Shown here piece after piece: positions 39,795 to 52,431 of a stretch of 64,000 nucleotides of DNA. Position 1 is the stretch's first letter. Each line of letters starts with the position of its first letter. The notes under the pieces were generated by a model that ran no database searches, was not told the origin of the DNA, and was given only the letters and a program-made list of their open reading frames with translations. Both the position numbers and the translations under genes were made by a program. The stretch is from Corbicula japonica (lineage: Eukaryota > Mollusca > Bivalvia > Venerida > Cyrenidae): the NCBI GenBank assembly GCA_038501625.1, contig JAZAYU010000006.1, forward strand, positions 14,200,638 to 14,264,637. Reading direction: 5' to 3'.

Positions 39795-39990
39795 CACCAA
39801 GTTATTGTACAATGAAAACATTCCCAATATGGGAGTAAAAGTATAATGAAAACATGCATTCCCAATATGGGAGTTTATGTGCAATGAAAATAGGTATTCC
39901 CAATATGTAGTTTATGTAAATTGAAAACATGTATTTCCAATATGGGAGTCAATGTATAACGAAAACATATATTCCCAATAATAAAAACAA
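39795..39990. repeat. Tandem repeat of about 45 bp (four to five copies) upstream of exon 1
   Basis: TTCCCAATATGGGAGT alternates with TATAATGAAAACATGCA. The CCAATATGG core is itself an inverted repeat. Confidence 0.75.
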
Positions 39991-40489
39991 AGCAATATCT
40001 CTCAATCATAGTACAACTGCTTATACAACATTCAATATTTCTGCTAGAGCTATTGCAGGCATTATTTACAAAACATACACTGTCTGAGCAGTATAAAAAG
40101 TCTGGTAATAAAATGTCTATTTCAATACCTAGCCATTAATTGAAATTAGCCGAGATACCTTGCAGTAATTCTTTCTCTAGCTTCTTCCATCAAACAAACT
40201 CATCAATAATGTATCAATGCCGTAATTATCATGATTTAATGATTTACTTATTTGCCAAGAAGTCCTCTATGTGACCCAAAAATAGCTGCTAAATGGCTAA
40301 TTAAAGTACCAAACATAGGACAATTTTCTATTTTTGTCATTTTTATAGACTGGAATAAATAGCACAAGGTTAAGTCAATACACAGTTTTTTCCCAAAATA
40401 TGTCTATAAATGCAGATAGTAGACAAGAAACATCTAAGCTTTCTTCTTTAAGCAAAACATGCACTTTTTTGTGGAAAGGGTGTTTGTCA

Positions 40490-40850
40490 TTTGCCATCAG
40501 ATCAGGATCTACACTGTAAACTTTTTTAACTAAATAGTTTATTTCTGGATAAGAAGCAAACATTGTATATCCTGACAGCATGGATATGTTGGCTGATGTG
40601 GATCTATTTTCACAAGCATTTCTGAGTGACGGGTTTACTTGTATAACCTAAATATATATGCATTTTAATGCATGTGCAACCAGTGTGGATCCAGATCAGC
40701 CAGCACATCAGTGTCGTCCGATTAGGATCTGCACTAGTCGCTTTCTGGTCAGAAATAACCAAATAAATGAAAATGTGAACAGCGTAGATCCTGATCAGAT
40801 GGCTTGGATGTTTGCCCATGCAATAAAGGCGTATATATGGAGGAAAAACC
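40490..40850. repeat. Two family A MITEs, one degenerate (40490-40625) and one better (40645-40850)
   Basis: The second begins ACCTAAATATATATGCATTT, has hairpin 1 and the TTTCTGGTCAGAAATAACC spacer, and ends TATATGGAGGAAAAACC; hairpin 2 is reduced. The first keeps only TCAGATCAGGATCTACACTG and GTGGATCT pieces. Confidence 0.65.
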
Positions 40851-41053
40851 ATTGTAATAAAAAATCTTAAACACCGGCAGACAATATCTGCTCTCGCCAT
40901 ATGTGGGATGTTTAGCAATAAATATAGCCGTTATTAGGTCACTAATAGCCGCCAGGAGTTAAGGAAAATTAAAAATTACTACAATGCAGTTTCAGGCCTG
41001 TGTTTGCAAAATCCAGTACTTAGTTGTCAGCCTCACAGATCCCAAGTTTTCTG

Positions 41054-41316
41054 TTAACCCTTTCCTCGATATACACACATTTATGGCATAACCAACAATC
41101 GAGATCCGTATCAGCTGCCACATCCATGCCATCTGATCTGGATCTACACTGTTTTTAGTGTTTAGGTTATTTTCTAACCAAAATGTGAACAGAGCAGATC
41201 CTGTTCAGACGGCATGGATTTGATGGCAGATCTGGATCTACACTAAAGTAGATCATGATAAGATCAGTGCTTATCAGAATGTACAATTTTCACAAGTGGC
41301 ATGAAATAAAGGGTTC
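41054..41316. repeat. Family A MITE
   Basis: TTAACCCTTTCCTCGATATA start and GAAATAAAGGGTTC end; an extra piece is inserted near the right end. Confidence 0.7.
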
Positions 41317-41644
41317 ATAGATGTCAAAAATTATTACTTCCAAGGTTGGGCTGCTGTAATCAAAAGCCGATTATGCTACTTATTGAGCTAACAAAGGCAA
41401 CATCATAAAAAGGGTGTGGATAACCCAAATAAATTGACATTTTACATTAAAAAACATACAGTATAACTGTGCACTGATCTTGCTCTACCAGGATCCAAAG
41501 CTATCACTTTACAACATTGAACTCAAATGAGTGCTAAATACCGTTATTTATTATTTCAATACAACTACGCAGGCTCTCACAGGCTCCTGTTGCCACCACT
41601 TTATTTTGCATAACCGATAAAAACACACACATTTAAAATACCAT

Positions 41645-41812
41645 TAACTCCATAGATAAGGCAGTTAACTTCAGGCAATGTGCAGATCCAGATCATCTGT
41701 GCCTTCTGATCAGGATCTACACAGTTCTGTTAGGTTAGGTCGGTAGATTATTTTGTGCTGACTGATCATGTTCTACACTATTTGCACATGCCAAAATGGA
41801 TTAAGGGATGTA
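41645..41812. repeat. Family A MITE, degenerate
   Basis: CATTAACTCCATAGATAAGG start, GATCAGGATCTACACAG, and ATGGATTAAGGG end. Confidence 0.55.
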
Positions 41813-42210
41813 TACAATCTTTAAACTTTAATTATTTAAAATTATAACAACAAGAATAAAACTAGAACACTGCAATATTTAACTCTAGTCATAACTGCAG
41901 ACTTTTTACTTTGTAACTGTTCATTGCTAAGCTAATTACAACAAATTCAGAAATAGACCTAAGATTCCAAATATGGTGATTTGATAAAGTCGATGATGCA
42001 GTGACGTCTTTCTAGAAAACAGAAGTAATTATTTTATCATTGGTTCTTCGTAAATGGACATAATTCTGAAAACATCTTGAGAAACTCAATAGGTCTTAGG
42101 TGAATAGCACATTGATTTTTATGTTGTAAAAAGGACAAGCGACAGCATCAGAGAAATCTGTCAGCAACACATCCAAATCTTATCAATGCATTGACAACAT
42201 ACAAATAATA

Positions 42211-42581
42211 TTTAAACTTTTACTCCATATCCACATTTTATCGGATGTGCAACCAGTGTAGAAACAAATCAGCCGGCACATCCGTGCCATCTGATCAGGA
42301 TCTGCACTGTTCACTTTTTGATTTATTAACTTATTTCTGACCAAAATGGAACAGTGCAGATCCTGATCAGATGGCACAGATGTGCCAGCTGATCTGGATC
42401 TACAATGTGCACCAAGTCAATAAAGGTGTATCTATAAAGTAAAGGCACATATAAGCACAAGTTTTACAAATTATTATCAAAACAAGATTACTTAGTTAGA
42501 TTTCATCAGATGTGCCATTTGAATTAAATCTACACTGGTTGCACATATGTTAAAACTGTATATTTTAGGTTAAGGGTTAAT
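42211..42581 (+). repeat. Family A MITE (42211-42446) and a right-end fragment (42516-42581)
   Basis: The first has both hairpins and CTTTTACTCCATATCCAC / CTATAAAGTAAAGG ends. The second reads ATTAAATCTACACTGGTTGC to GGTTAAGGGTTAA. Confidence 0.7.
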
Positions 42582-43053
42582 AGAATGGCAGTTGCCTTAA
42601 GTGTCAGTGCAAGTCTTGGTGAACTGTCCAACCAATCTGCACATGGAACAATTCAGGCTGTTAGACTAAAGTGACCGAATTTTATTGTCGCCAATACAGG
42701 GTGGCTAGACACGTGACTTTTAGAATTTTAGAATTTCGTGCAAACACCAAAATCACTCGCTTCAGGTTTTTGCTTATTTCTCAGTAATGTCTGGACTTAT
42801 TTTGATCAGATGAAGAGTTAGTGCAGTTTTCTCAAACATTCAAAGACAAATTTACACTTTCAAACAAAACTTGTCTTTGAATATTTCAGAAAACGGCAGC
42901 TGATTAATATTGGAGGTTAAATGTTCAAAATGTAAAAGGACATAATATAATTATTTAATGTTTCAAGGATGTACTAAAGTGAAAATTATGTATTATATCT
43001 AAACTTGCACTTTGGAGTTTAGCATTGTTAATAACTCATGATAACCTTAAAAC

Positions 43054-43277
43054 TTTAACCTTTTCCATATACACGCCTTTATGGCATAGGCGGGAACAGT
43101 GTAGATCAAGATGAGCGGGCACATCCGTGCCGTCTGATCAGGATCTGCACTGTTTGCTTTTTACTGATGGTTATTACTGACGAACAGTGCAGATCCTGAT
43201 CAGACAGCACCCAGCTGATCTGGATCTACACTGGTCACATACACGTGAAGAGGCGTATATATGGATGAAAGGGTTAA
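43054..43277 (-). repeat. Family A MITE
   Basis: TTAACCTTTTCCATATACAC start and GGATGAAAGGGTTAAG end; hairpin 2 shortened to CAGACAGCACCCAGCTGATC. Confidence 0.85.
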
Positions 43278-44274
43278 GGTTAACAAGACTGCAGTCAAAA
43301 TGTGATGTTGCACAAATTGCCAAAAGCTACATGTACAACAGTGGTATTTACTGGATGTTGGCTAGTGCATACTCTTCCAACGAGATAAAGATTTTCGAAA
43401 CCCTCCAAAGAGATGGATTGACGCATGGATGCAATGACAGATTAATGACTGATTAACCAATGGACTGAGACAGTTCTTGTATTTACTCATTCTGTTTAAG
43501 AGCAGGAGGTAAAATTTGAAAATATAGTTAGAGTTGTGGTACGTGGCAGACTTACTTGGTATATATAAAATGTAAAGAAGTGTATGTGATATATTAAGCA
43601 GTGGTCACAACAAAAGGCATTAAATGAGGATTTCTTCCCCCCACCCCACCCCCCCAATACTACTGAGCTAATGACCTGGCTATTTAAGTAAAACTGCGGC
43701 CATTTTGTTTGTTTTGAGCCAATAATCCGGCGGGCCCTTCTATTCTCATTAAATCCTTTCCTACTTATCAGGATAATGAAACCATGTAAAAGTATGCACA
43801 CAAACCTAAACCTAAAGCCAATGCCGACAAATAATTTCAGTAAGCAGCATAGAAAATTCTTAGAATAATTTTAAAAAAGCTTTTCTAAGTTTAGCTCTAT
43901 GTACTGGTTAACAGTCACTGAGCCTTCCAATCAAGTGAGGAAAAAACGTAAAGGAGATTATGATGCAACCTGGTGCACAGGTACTGACATTAAAAATATA
44001 TTTTAGTCGGTCACTGTGTCTGCAGATGGCGTCAAGTTAATGACAGCAGAAAACTTGATGACAGCTGTAACAGCTTATTCTTATCTTACATATTTTTATT
44101 GCATATTTCTAAGAAAACATAATCTTTGAATCTTAAGTGTTGATGTAGGACTGCTATGATGAATGACATGATGTCCTAATTACGTTTTACGGGTATCGAG
44201 TCCAACAGTGAATGACATAACATCATCGCCATGCGACATGTCCCAAATAAAATTAATAACGGAAAATAATCAGA

Positions 44275-44450
44275 TTATCGAGAATGTACTTTTATATTTA
44301 TAGCCCAACGGACAGTGAATGAATTTTTATATTTATAATTCGATCGACCAAGAATGTACTTTTATATTTATAATTCGATCGACCGTGAATGTACTTTTAT
44401 ATTTATAGTCCAACGGACCATAAATTTATGTACTTATATATTTATAGATA
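44275..44450. repeat. Tandem repeat of about 44 bp (four copies)
   Basis: AATGTACTTTTATATTTATA followed by ATTCGATCGACC or GTCCAACGGACC. Both spacer types are self-complementary around TCGATCGA or CCAACGG. Confidence 0.8.
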
Positions 44451-44551
44451 TTTGGATTAATCATATTAATATGTAATATTCACTTAATAAACTTGTTAAA
44501 ATCATAGCTCATATTGGTAAAGTAACTCTGGTAATTGACATACTTTACCTA

Positions 44552-44775
44552 TTAATCCTTTCCTGTATAGATACACCTTTATTGCTAGGGCGAACAGTTT
44601 AGATCCAGATCAGACGGCACGGATCTAAACTGTTCGCTTTTTGATTCATTAGGTTATTTCTGACCAAAATGCGACTATTGCAGATCCTGATCAGACGGCA
44701 CGGATGTGTTGGCTGATCTGGATCTATACTGGTCGCACATGCGTAACAATGCGTATATATCAAAGAAAGGGTTAA
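44552..44775 (-). repeat. Family A MITE
   Basis: TTAATCCTTTCCTGTATAG start and CAAAGAAAGGGTTAAG end; hairpin 1 reduced, hairpin 2 intact. Confidence 0.85.
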
Positions 44776-44894
44776 GGAAAATAACAGTAGATTTACACAT
44801 CACAGGTCAAGATCGGACAAGTAATGTGTAAATCCAAAGAGGTGACTCTTGGGATCATGTAATAGAATTATGCTCTCAGGAAACAATGACAACA

Positions 44895-45040
44895 GGGCCC
44901 AAAATCATAAAACTAAATTTTGAGATCAGTCTCAAATCTCAAGCATCTGATTGGCTGAAATGGCAACTGGTCGCCATTTCAGCCAATCAGATGCTTGAGA
45001 TTTGAGACTGATCTCCAGATTTAGTTTTATGATCTTGGGC
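44895..45040. repeat. Family B palindromic MITE, ATCATAAAAC subtype
   Basis: GGGCCCAAAATCATAAAACT to AGTTTTATGATCTTGGGC; nearly perfect stem. Confidence 0.85.
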
Positions 45041-45081
45041 ACAGCTCATGACTGTACATTTCAGTTTGTTACTGTAAACAG

Positions 45082-45214
45082 TGGCTGAAGGTTATAAAAC
45101 TGAGATTGGAAACCAGTCTCAAATCTCAAGCATCTGATGTGCTGAAATGGCGACAAGTCGCCATTTCAGCCAATCAGATCCTTGAGATTTGAGACTGGTT
45201 TCCATTCTTGGGCA
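45082..45214. repeat. Family B palindromic MITE, right end truncated
   Basis: GGCTGAAGGTTATAAAACTG start; the right arm ends at TTTCCATTCTTGGGC, missing the TTTTATAA part. It lies 42 bp from the preceding copy. Confidence 0.8.
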
Positions 45215-46435
45215 AGTATTACTCTCAGGAGCAATAATTAGAGTGCATAGGGTAAATGCAGAAATCATAAAAAATATATCTTTGGCTGCAAAGGAATGCA
45301 AATGCCATTTAAACCAGTTTTCAGTTGGTAAAACTGGTATTTATACATAGACTTTTTTAATATTATCAAACACAATATAAATATTTTGGGTAATCTGTAA
45401 TTGAGCAAATATCCATAAAAAAACACTTAAATCTCTAAAGAAGTACTCTAAGAGGTATAGATCAATTAAGATAATTAGTTTATGCTATTCAGTGATTTTT
45501 TTTTTAAATTTAATATCTATATTATAAATTCCCAATGACCTTGCTGTTTCATTGACACATGAGTTTTGTTGAAAATTTTCAATATTTATCAGAAATTTTT
45601 TACCACGAGTTTTTTAAGAAAACAATCAAGTTATCCTTGTAAAGCTAGTTGTTAATGTTAGTGTTTTGTGTAAATCAATCAAGTTAAACGTAACAAATAA
45701 TTCAGCACATTTACCATGATGGTCATTTACCTGCACCATAATTATGTTTCATTTTGACATGGTAAACAATATTAAAGCACAAAATGTACTTTTAATTTTT
45801 CACTTATTTTAGTCAGGTACAAACAACATAAAAAAACTATCAAGCAAGATATTAATCTATTCAGGCAGCAAAAAAGCAGACAATCTTTAAACATTTTGCA
45901 ATCTCTACGGAATGTTAAATACTTGACATTTAAAATGAGTATTTTCATTGTTTCTTTTTAATTTATTCCTTAAGTTTTTTATTTTAAAAAAAAACTGTTG
46001 TATTATAAAATAAATTTATTTATAAAGACTGTGTTTATTTTCAAAATGAACAAATTACGATAACTTGCAGTCCAAGTCTGGCGATGTTACCACAGTCGCT
46101 AATGTTATAGTCCCGACCGAGTAAATCCCCATTATGAGCGTGAAATTTTAAGAAAAAAAAACATATTCAGTGTTTGACATTTTTAACAGAAGCTGCGTGA
46201 CCATTCGGTCACTGGATTTTTTTTAACTAAGCATTTCAATAGAATGCTTAGTAACGAACAAACGAACAATTGCAAACATTTTATCGCCATTCATTAGCAT
46301 TATGGTCACAGTAATATTTGCAGGATGTGAGTATAAAATGGATTAGTTTAATTCATTTGTAATGAAATTAACAAATGTTTTTTATTACTGCAAATGAATA
46401 TGATGTATATAACTGGACAACAGAGCGTAGACGAT
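45215..46435. other. AT-rich single-copy sequence, no gene seen
   Basis: No ORF with protein-like composition, no splice-framed block and no repeat family recognised. Confidence 0.5.
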
Positions 46436-46500
46436 TCTTCATGGTCAGAAATAACATAATAAAACAGTGATTCCTGATCAGACAGCATCTAGAGATGAAA
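46436..46500. repeat. Family A fragment
   Basis: TGGTCAGAAATAACATAATA and CCTGATCAGACAGCAT only. Confidence 0.55.
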
Positions 46501-46934
46501 ACAACCATGGATTAATGACTTGCACAAATGACTTTAGGCAAAATTACATTGCAAGGAGGCATGTGCAACAAGATTAACATTTGTTGTAATTTTGAATACA
46601 GATACCTTAAATACAGTGTGAAACAATAACAATAACTTTTTTTTCAATTAAAAAAACATCAACATGTTCACATGTTTGAAGTTAAGTTGTGATGACCTGG
46701 GGGTAAAAAACAATAATTTTGAAGTGACTAGTACCCTCAAGCCATCTAATCATTTAAAATGACAGCCAAATCAGATCAATATGTGTTTACTGTTGAAATT
46801 GCAACATTCGAAAAATTATTGCTGTTAAATACTTGCTACAAATTTAAAAATTACCACAAGAATTATTGTGTTTTAGAGATGAGTCTGTTTATCCCAGCAG
46901 CCCGAGTCTGAATGTTTTGTAGATCACCACTGTG

Positions 46935-47080
46935 TCCAAGGTTATAAAACTGAGCATGGAAACCAGCCTCAGATCTCAAGCATCTGTTTGGCTGAATTGG
47001 CGACCAGTCGCCATTTCAGATAATCAGATACTTGAGATTGGAGACTGGTTTCCAATCTCAGCTTTATAACCTTCAGCCCT
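46935..47080. repeat. Family B palindromic MITE
   Basis: CCAAGGTTATAAAACTGAGC to CTTTATAACCTTCAGCCC; three mismatches in the inner CCAAT region. Confidence 0.8.
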
Positions 47081-47104
47081 GATCTGTGCAGGTCCATTCA
47101 ACAT

Positions 47105-47310
47105 TAACCCTTCACTCCATGGATATGTGTTTTATCCTATGGGCCGTTAGTTTAGATCCTTCTGATCTGGATCTACACTGCATCATTCTTGGTCAGAAAT
47201 AACCTAATGAATTTAAAAGTGGACAGTGTAGATCTGACTGCACAGATGTGCTGGCTCTACATTGAAGATCTGGATCTACAATAGTAATCAAAAGAAAAAA
47301 GCCTTATTTG
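47105..47310. repeat. Family A MITE, diverged
   Basis: TTAACCCTTCACTCCATGG start; second hairpin partly duplicated (TCTACATTGAAGATCTGGAT). Confidence 0.65.
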
Positions 47311-48235
47311 TTATTATTTTGTAAGTTATGAGACGACTTTAATATACATGACAGTTCAGGCAATGTGTGTTTCATGATAACCGAGATAATTACATACAAA
47401 ACACCAATCAACCAGTAATGGTAGATTTAAGACTGATTATTTTGATTGTTTTTTTTAACAAAAATAATGAATACCTCATAATTAAGATGAGCCAGTTTCA
47501 TTGTGCCTTATCCACAGGACAGTTTTAGAAAAATAAATTAATATTCAATTGAACATAAAAAAACACTTTACAAATTAATTTGTCTATATCTTACCCTTTG
47601 ATTTCTGATGTACAATCTAAAATCTTATTATCCACAATTGTTTTAGTTTCCTAACAACATAACTTAGAATTTAGGCAAATTGTAAAATACTTGTGTGAAG
47701 ATTGTTTAGTGATATCATTCTGTTTAAAAATTTTGAGGTAACCTTGTTTAGATTATTTAAGCAAAATATTGTATTATTTTTTGCTACAAACCTCCCCCAA
47801 ACCTCCCTCAAACTAGTCTCCCACAAACTTGTATCTCTTGAACCTAAAAGATGACATTAATCTATCACAAAACAAACACTACAAGTGTTTTTTTTATCTA
47901 AAATCAGGGATATTTAATATAAATTAAAACATTATTGGAACAGCTGGTGACAACTTGTGTGTTTTTTTAACCTTTTTGGTTACCTTTTACTGATAACTGG
48001 CTTCTAAGAACAAGACTACCCTACCAGTTCTAGGAATCCAACATTGGCCGTCACCACGTCAACAAGACAGTACAGTAATAAGATCAAGTGGTGCCAATAA
48101 AATTTTGATAGGCAAGGATGCTCTGGTATTATACTAACACAAAAATCAGCAAAACTATTCATCCCATCTAAGATCTAATAATTTAAGAAGAAAAAGAAAT
48201 GCAGACAATTTATTCAATGCAGCTACTAATTACAC
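47311..48235. other. AT-rich sequence, no gene seen
   Basis: Contains T-rich tracts only; nothing resembling an exon in any frame. Confidence 0.5.
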
Positions 48236-48430
48236 CTGTCCTTATATGCCTTCATGGCATGTGCAACAATCATAGATCAGATTGGATTCTGCACTGGTCG
48301 CATCTTGGACAGGAAATAACCTAATGAACCCATTAGCAAACAGTGTAGATTCTGATAAATGTGCCAACTGATCTCGATCTACACTGTTTGCCCATGCATT
48401 CAGTGTATCTATGGACTAAAAATTTAAATA
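48236..48430 (+). repeat. Family A MITE, degenerate
   Basis: Retains CTTGGACAGGAAATAACC spacer and GATCTCGATCTACACTGTTT; ends are eroded. Confidence 0.6.
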
Positions 48431-48547
48431 AATTTAGAAATTGAAACAGATATTATATACGAATCAGAGGCCTATCACATAATGGTGGAGATTGTGGAAT
48501 ATTTTCAGGGCACGGACTCATCTGGTCATGAATAGAAAATAGCAATA

Positions 48548-48962
48548 TTAACCCTTTCCTCCATAGACAGACCTTATTGCGTAGGCGAACAGTGTAGATC
48601 CAGATCAGCCAGCACATCAGTGCCGTCTGATCAGGATCTGCACTGTTCGCTTTATGATTCATTAAGTTATTTCTAACCAAAATGTGACTAGTGAAGATCC
48701 TGATCAGATGGCAAGGATGTGCCAACTGATCTGGATCTACACTGGTTGCACATGCGTAAAAATGCATGTGGGAAATGGTTTTTTTCCATGGGTGAACCTG
48801 CTTCTGATAAGGATCTACACTTTTCAATTTTTTATTCATTAGGTGATTTTTAACCATAAAGCGAACAGTGAAGATCCTGATTAGACTACATGTTCCAGCT
48901 GATCTGGATCTATACTGTTCACACATATGATCAAACTTGTATACATAGACTAAAGGGTTATA
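48548..48962 (-). repeat. Two adjacent family A MITEs
   Basis: 48548-48780 is well kept (TTAACCCTTTCCTCCATAG start, GTGGGAAATGGTTTTTT end); 48781-48962 is a shortened copy ending GACTAAAGGGTTATA. Confidence 0.75.
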
Positions 48963-50084
48963 AATAATGCAACTGTTTTCCATGTAATGGTTTGATCAAG
49001 GATTTATATTCCCCTTAAAGATCATGTCAACAGTATTTGCAATTAAGCAGCATTGACGTGACAAAGAAAGCTCTTGTTATGATTTTGTACATCTTCAACA
49101 CAACTGCAAAATTTTAATTATATATTATGCAACATACTTTGCATAGAATTATTTAATATAGTTTCATTTGTCTGTGCCATTTGTAAATTGTATAAACATC
49201 AACAGATACTGGTAAAGAATTTGCAAATATCACCACACACAATCATATCAAAATTGTAATATTCAATATTAATAATACCTTATCACTGTAGAAATTTAAA
49301 TCCAATTCATATCATCACATCAGAAAAACGTTCTATCCATTAAAGTATTTAGCATACTATAGATGGCTAACATCCATGATATGTGTCACACAGCCTTCAG
49401 GTTAGTTCCTTGTTTTGTTGCAATATTTCACATTCCTAATTGTCCTACATGTTATAATGTAATTCTAGCACCAGCCATCCAATAACAAGCTAACAGACAG
49501 TATTAGCCAAGCTGTGTGAAAATTTGAAATCAATATATCTAAAACAAGATCTCTTCTTTCCCTTTCTAATAATTTCATATATATATAGCAAGGTAACGAC
49601 CTGACCCAATTAAACTCCTGTAATTAAACACATGACGTAGTTGTTCTAATGAAAAACCCAGGTCGGTTTTTGATTTGTTTTGTTTTGTCAACATTAAAGG
49701 TAATTTATATAAAAGTAACCAGATTTTTACTGGACAAAATTAGCTCAGATATTCTATTAATTTTCTATTCAATATATAGGTAGAAAGTGATCACATGAAT
49801 AAACAAAGATGTAAAAAAAGAAAAATGTCAATGTGGTGGCTACTCCATATAACAACATACCACTACTTGTACAATGCATTACCAGTGTGACAAACAAGAA
49901 AAATAAAATATGGTTTATTACCATAACCTGTACATATCTGAGATTCAATTTGAAAATTACATTTAAAACAAATCATAATTGTTAATTTGACAACTTAACA
50001 TTTCCAATTACACCAACATGAGACCTGCATGTCAATAAAAATTGTTATTATTAATTATATATAGATAATGCTAATTAATCATTA
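48963..50084. other. AT-rich sequence, no gene seen
   Basis: I see neither repeats with clear ends nor coding blocks. Confidence 0.5.
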
Positions 50085-50170
50085 CTCCATAACAGAGCAG
50101 AATGCCAGCTGATCTGGATCTACACTGTTCACATAATATGTGACCCATATATAGGGAGGAAAAGAATAAC
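50085..50170. repeat. Family A right-end fragment
   Basis: GCCAGCTGATCTGGATCTAC to TATATAGGGAGGAAAAGAAT. Confidence 0.6.
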
Positions 50171-50561
50171 CAGATGGGAGCTTTGCACTGGCTTTGCAAA
50201 ACAGTTTGGGGGTTTTTTGACACAATAAATGAGCTAGAGCTATACTTTGTATTTATAAACAACACCACAGGACCATTATTTTGGTAAATACGGTTGATGC
50301 TCAACCATCTGATACCTGCATTACAACAAATACAGCAGTCCAAACAAGACAGAATAAATATCCCATATCCATGACAGTTTTACAACAGTAAAAACAAGAT
50401 GACAAATGTTAAGTAAGTCTGAATGACAGATCAAACAACAAACTGAAAACAATACTGCAATTTCCACATTTTAGGTATCATTTCTATCTTTAGGTGAAAA
50501 TTAATACAAATTAAAACTGAATTGGTTTAAATGCCAATGTTTGTTGCCATTGATTCTTAAC

Positions 50562-51632
50562 CCTTTAATACTTCATATATAATGTGTTTTATCATGTGTG
50601 CAATAACTGTAGATCCAGATCAGCTGACACACATGTGTAATCAGATCTGGATCTACATTGCTTGTTTCTTGGTCAGTTTTTTGGTCAGAAATAACCTAAT
50701 GAATCTAAAAGTGAACAGTGAGGATTCTAGTCAGACTGTCCAGATCTGGATCTAGACTGATTGCCTAATGGGCCAGTCACAAATCAGTTGTGATGCGTCG
50801 GCGATGGGTAAAACCCGGGAAATTTGAACAAAATCTTGAGACAGATCTCACGATTTTGCACCCGTCGGAGGCTCTCTCCAGACGCCTGCGGCTTGTCGCA
50901 GATATTTTAGGAATTGCCACACCCATCGCGGTCCCCAACTTTGAACTTAAAATTTTAAGATTGCTCGCAAGATTTTTCACCCATTTTGGGCATCCCAGAC
51001 ACAATCTCTGATGACCTATGATGCCCTCCGATTAATCGGAGGCGTCCTCCGAATAATGTGAGACTAGTCGCAAGATTCTGTGTGGGATTGGAAATTCAGG
51101 TTGAGATTCAATGTCTGCAAGTAGTCTCCGGCGCCCTCCAACTGAATAGGAGGTGTCCTGCGACGATTCGTACACTTTCTGTGATCGTCTCCGACAAATC
51201 GTACGGTGGAATCGTAGTAAATCGCCATATATATAAGGACGCCTCCAACCGAATCGCTAAAAGTTTTAGACGCTCTTGCTGCAGGAGGCTGTGACAGAAG
51301 ATTTTGAAGATGCCAAGGGAGGACCAATATACCCAGGGGGAAAAAAAATTAAAAGAAAAGAGGCTCGCAGATATCATCTCCGATCGCCTCCGATGCAATC
51401 GGAGGCGATCGGAGGCTAATCCCACGATTTTTCGACAAAACCGGGTCAAAATCCTTGAAAAAATCTCAGACAATGTGACTGCTCCACTTTTATTAGGATT
51501 ATTGCTAGGATTGTTCAAGGATTCTTTATTTTCTATGACGACCCCCGGCCAAAACTAATCCCGACAGATCGCCGACATTGTGACTGGGCCATAAGTGATA
51601 ACAGCCATATCTTTTGAAGTAAAGGGTTAAAT
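50562..51632. repeat. Family A MITE interrupted by a Harbinger-like element
   Basis: Left part 50562-50768 begins TTAACCCTTTAATACTTC; right part 51592-51632 ends TTTTGAAGTAAAGGGTTAAA. Removing the insert and one TAA restores a continuous copy. Confidence 0.85.
50769..51591. mobile_element. PIF/Harbinger-like non-autonomous element (823 bp)
   Basis: Terminal inverted repeats TGGGCCAGTCACAA and (reverse complement of right) TGGCCCAGTCACAA, flanked by TAA on both sides, the 3-bp TWA duplication typical of Harbinger. The interior is GC-richer than its surroundings, with inverted GCCTCCGATTAATCGGAGGC and CGATCGCCTCCGATGCAATC blocks. A short frame (MPREDQYTQGEKKLKEKRL, 51309-) might be a scrap of an element protein, but I do not recognise it. 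Confidence 0.75.
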
Positions 51633-52013
51633 ACAATGTACTTCTCAGTCTCATACCAGCAACAATGTCACAGACCCTTAAATGTGCCTGGTCACGTTTC
51701 AGGACAAAAATATTCAGTGCTGAAATACCAAAATTTATAATATAAACTATAGAAGACTTAAAAACAAACTTTAAGTTAATGTGATGTAATGTTCTTACAC
51801 AATTAAAGTATGAGAGAATATATTTACAACCAAAGTTGTTATAGCATTTCTTACGCAGTAAAATTCACTCACAAAAGGTCCTAAAATGTACTGATTTCCA
51901 CGAAATTCACTCTTGTTCAGTCATCTATAATTATGGATTACACAGCTGTACAATTTATATTAACCACATCTAAGACATTGAAGTATTCCACCCTGAACTG
52001 TGAATAGGCAGCT

Positions 52014-52244
52014 TTAACCCTTTCCTGTATAGATACACCTTTATTGCTAGGGCAAACAGTTTAGATCCAGATCAGCCGGCACATCCGTGCCGTCTGATCA
52101 GGATCTAAACTGTTCGCTTTTTGATTTATTAGGTTATTCCTGACCAAAATTCGACCAGTGCAGATCCTGATTAGACTGCTGGCTGATCTGGATCTACACT
52201 GGTCGCACATGCGTAAAAATGTGTATATATCTAGGAATGGGTTA
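52014..52244 (-). repeat. Family A MITE, well preserved
   Basis: TTAACCCTTTCCTGTATAG start and CTAGGAATGGGTTAAA end; hairpin 2 slightly shortened. Confidence 0.85.
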
Positions 52245-52431
52245 AACAGATGGTTGTCATTAATACCAGAAAGCATTCTATGATGTATCATGTATAATTG
52301 TTTAATAATTAGTTAGAAACAACCATAACTATACCAATTCCAATACCGATTTTATAATTATAAATAGATAGTAATCAGAGTTGTAACTGATTACTTTGAA
52401 ATGTAACTTTTTATCTATTTATTTTGGAATA

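Noticed and set aside
48453..48983. 176-codon minus-strand frame
   Set aside because: It is made of two adjacent family A MITEs read through; no domain.
50777..51558. Overlapping frames on both strands inside the Harbinger-like element
   Set aside because: Inverted GC-rich blocks keep opposite frames open together; only a short N-terminal-like scrap is arguable and I cannot assign it.
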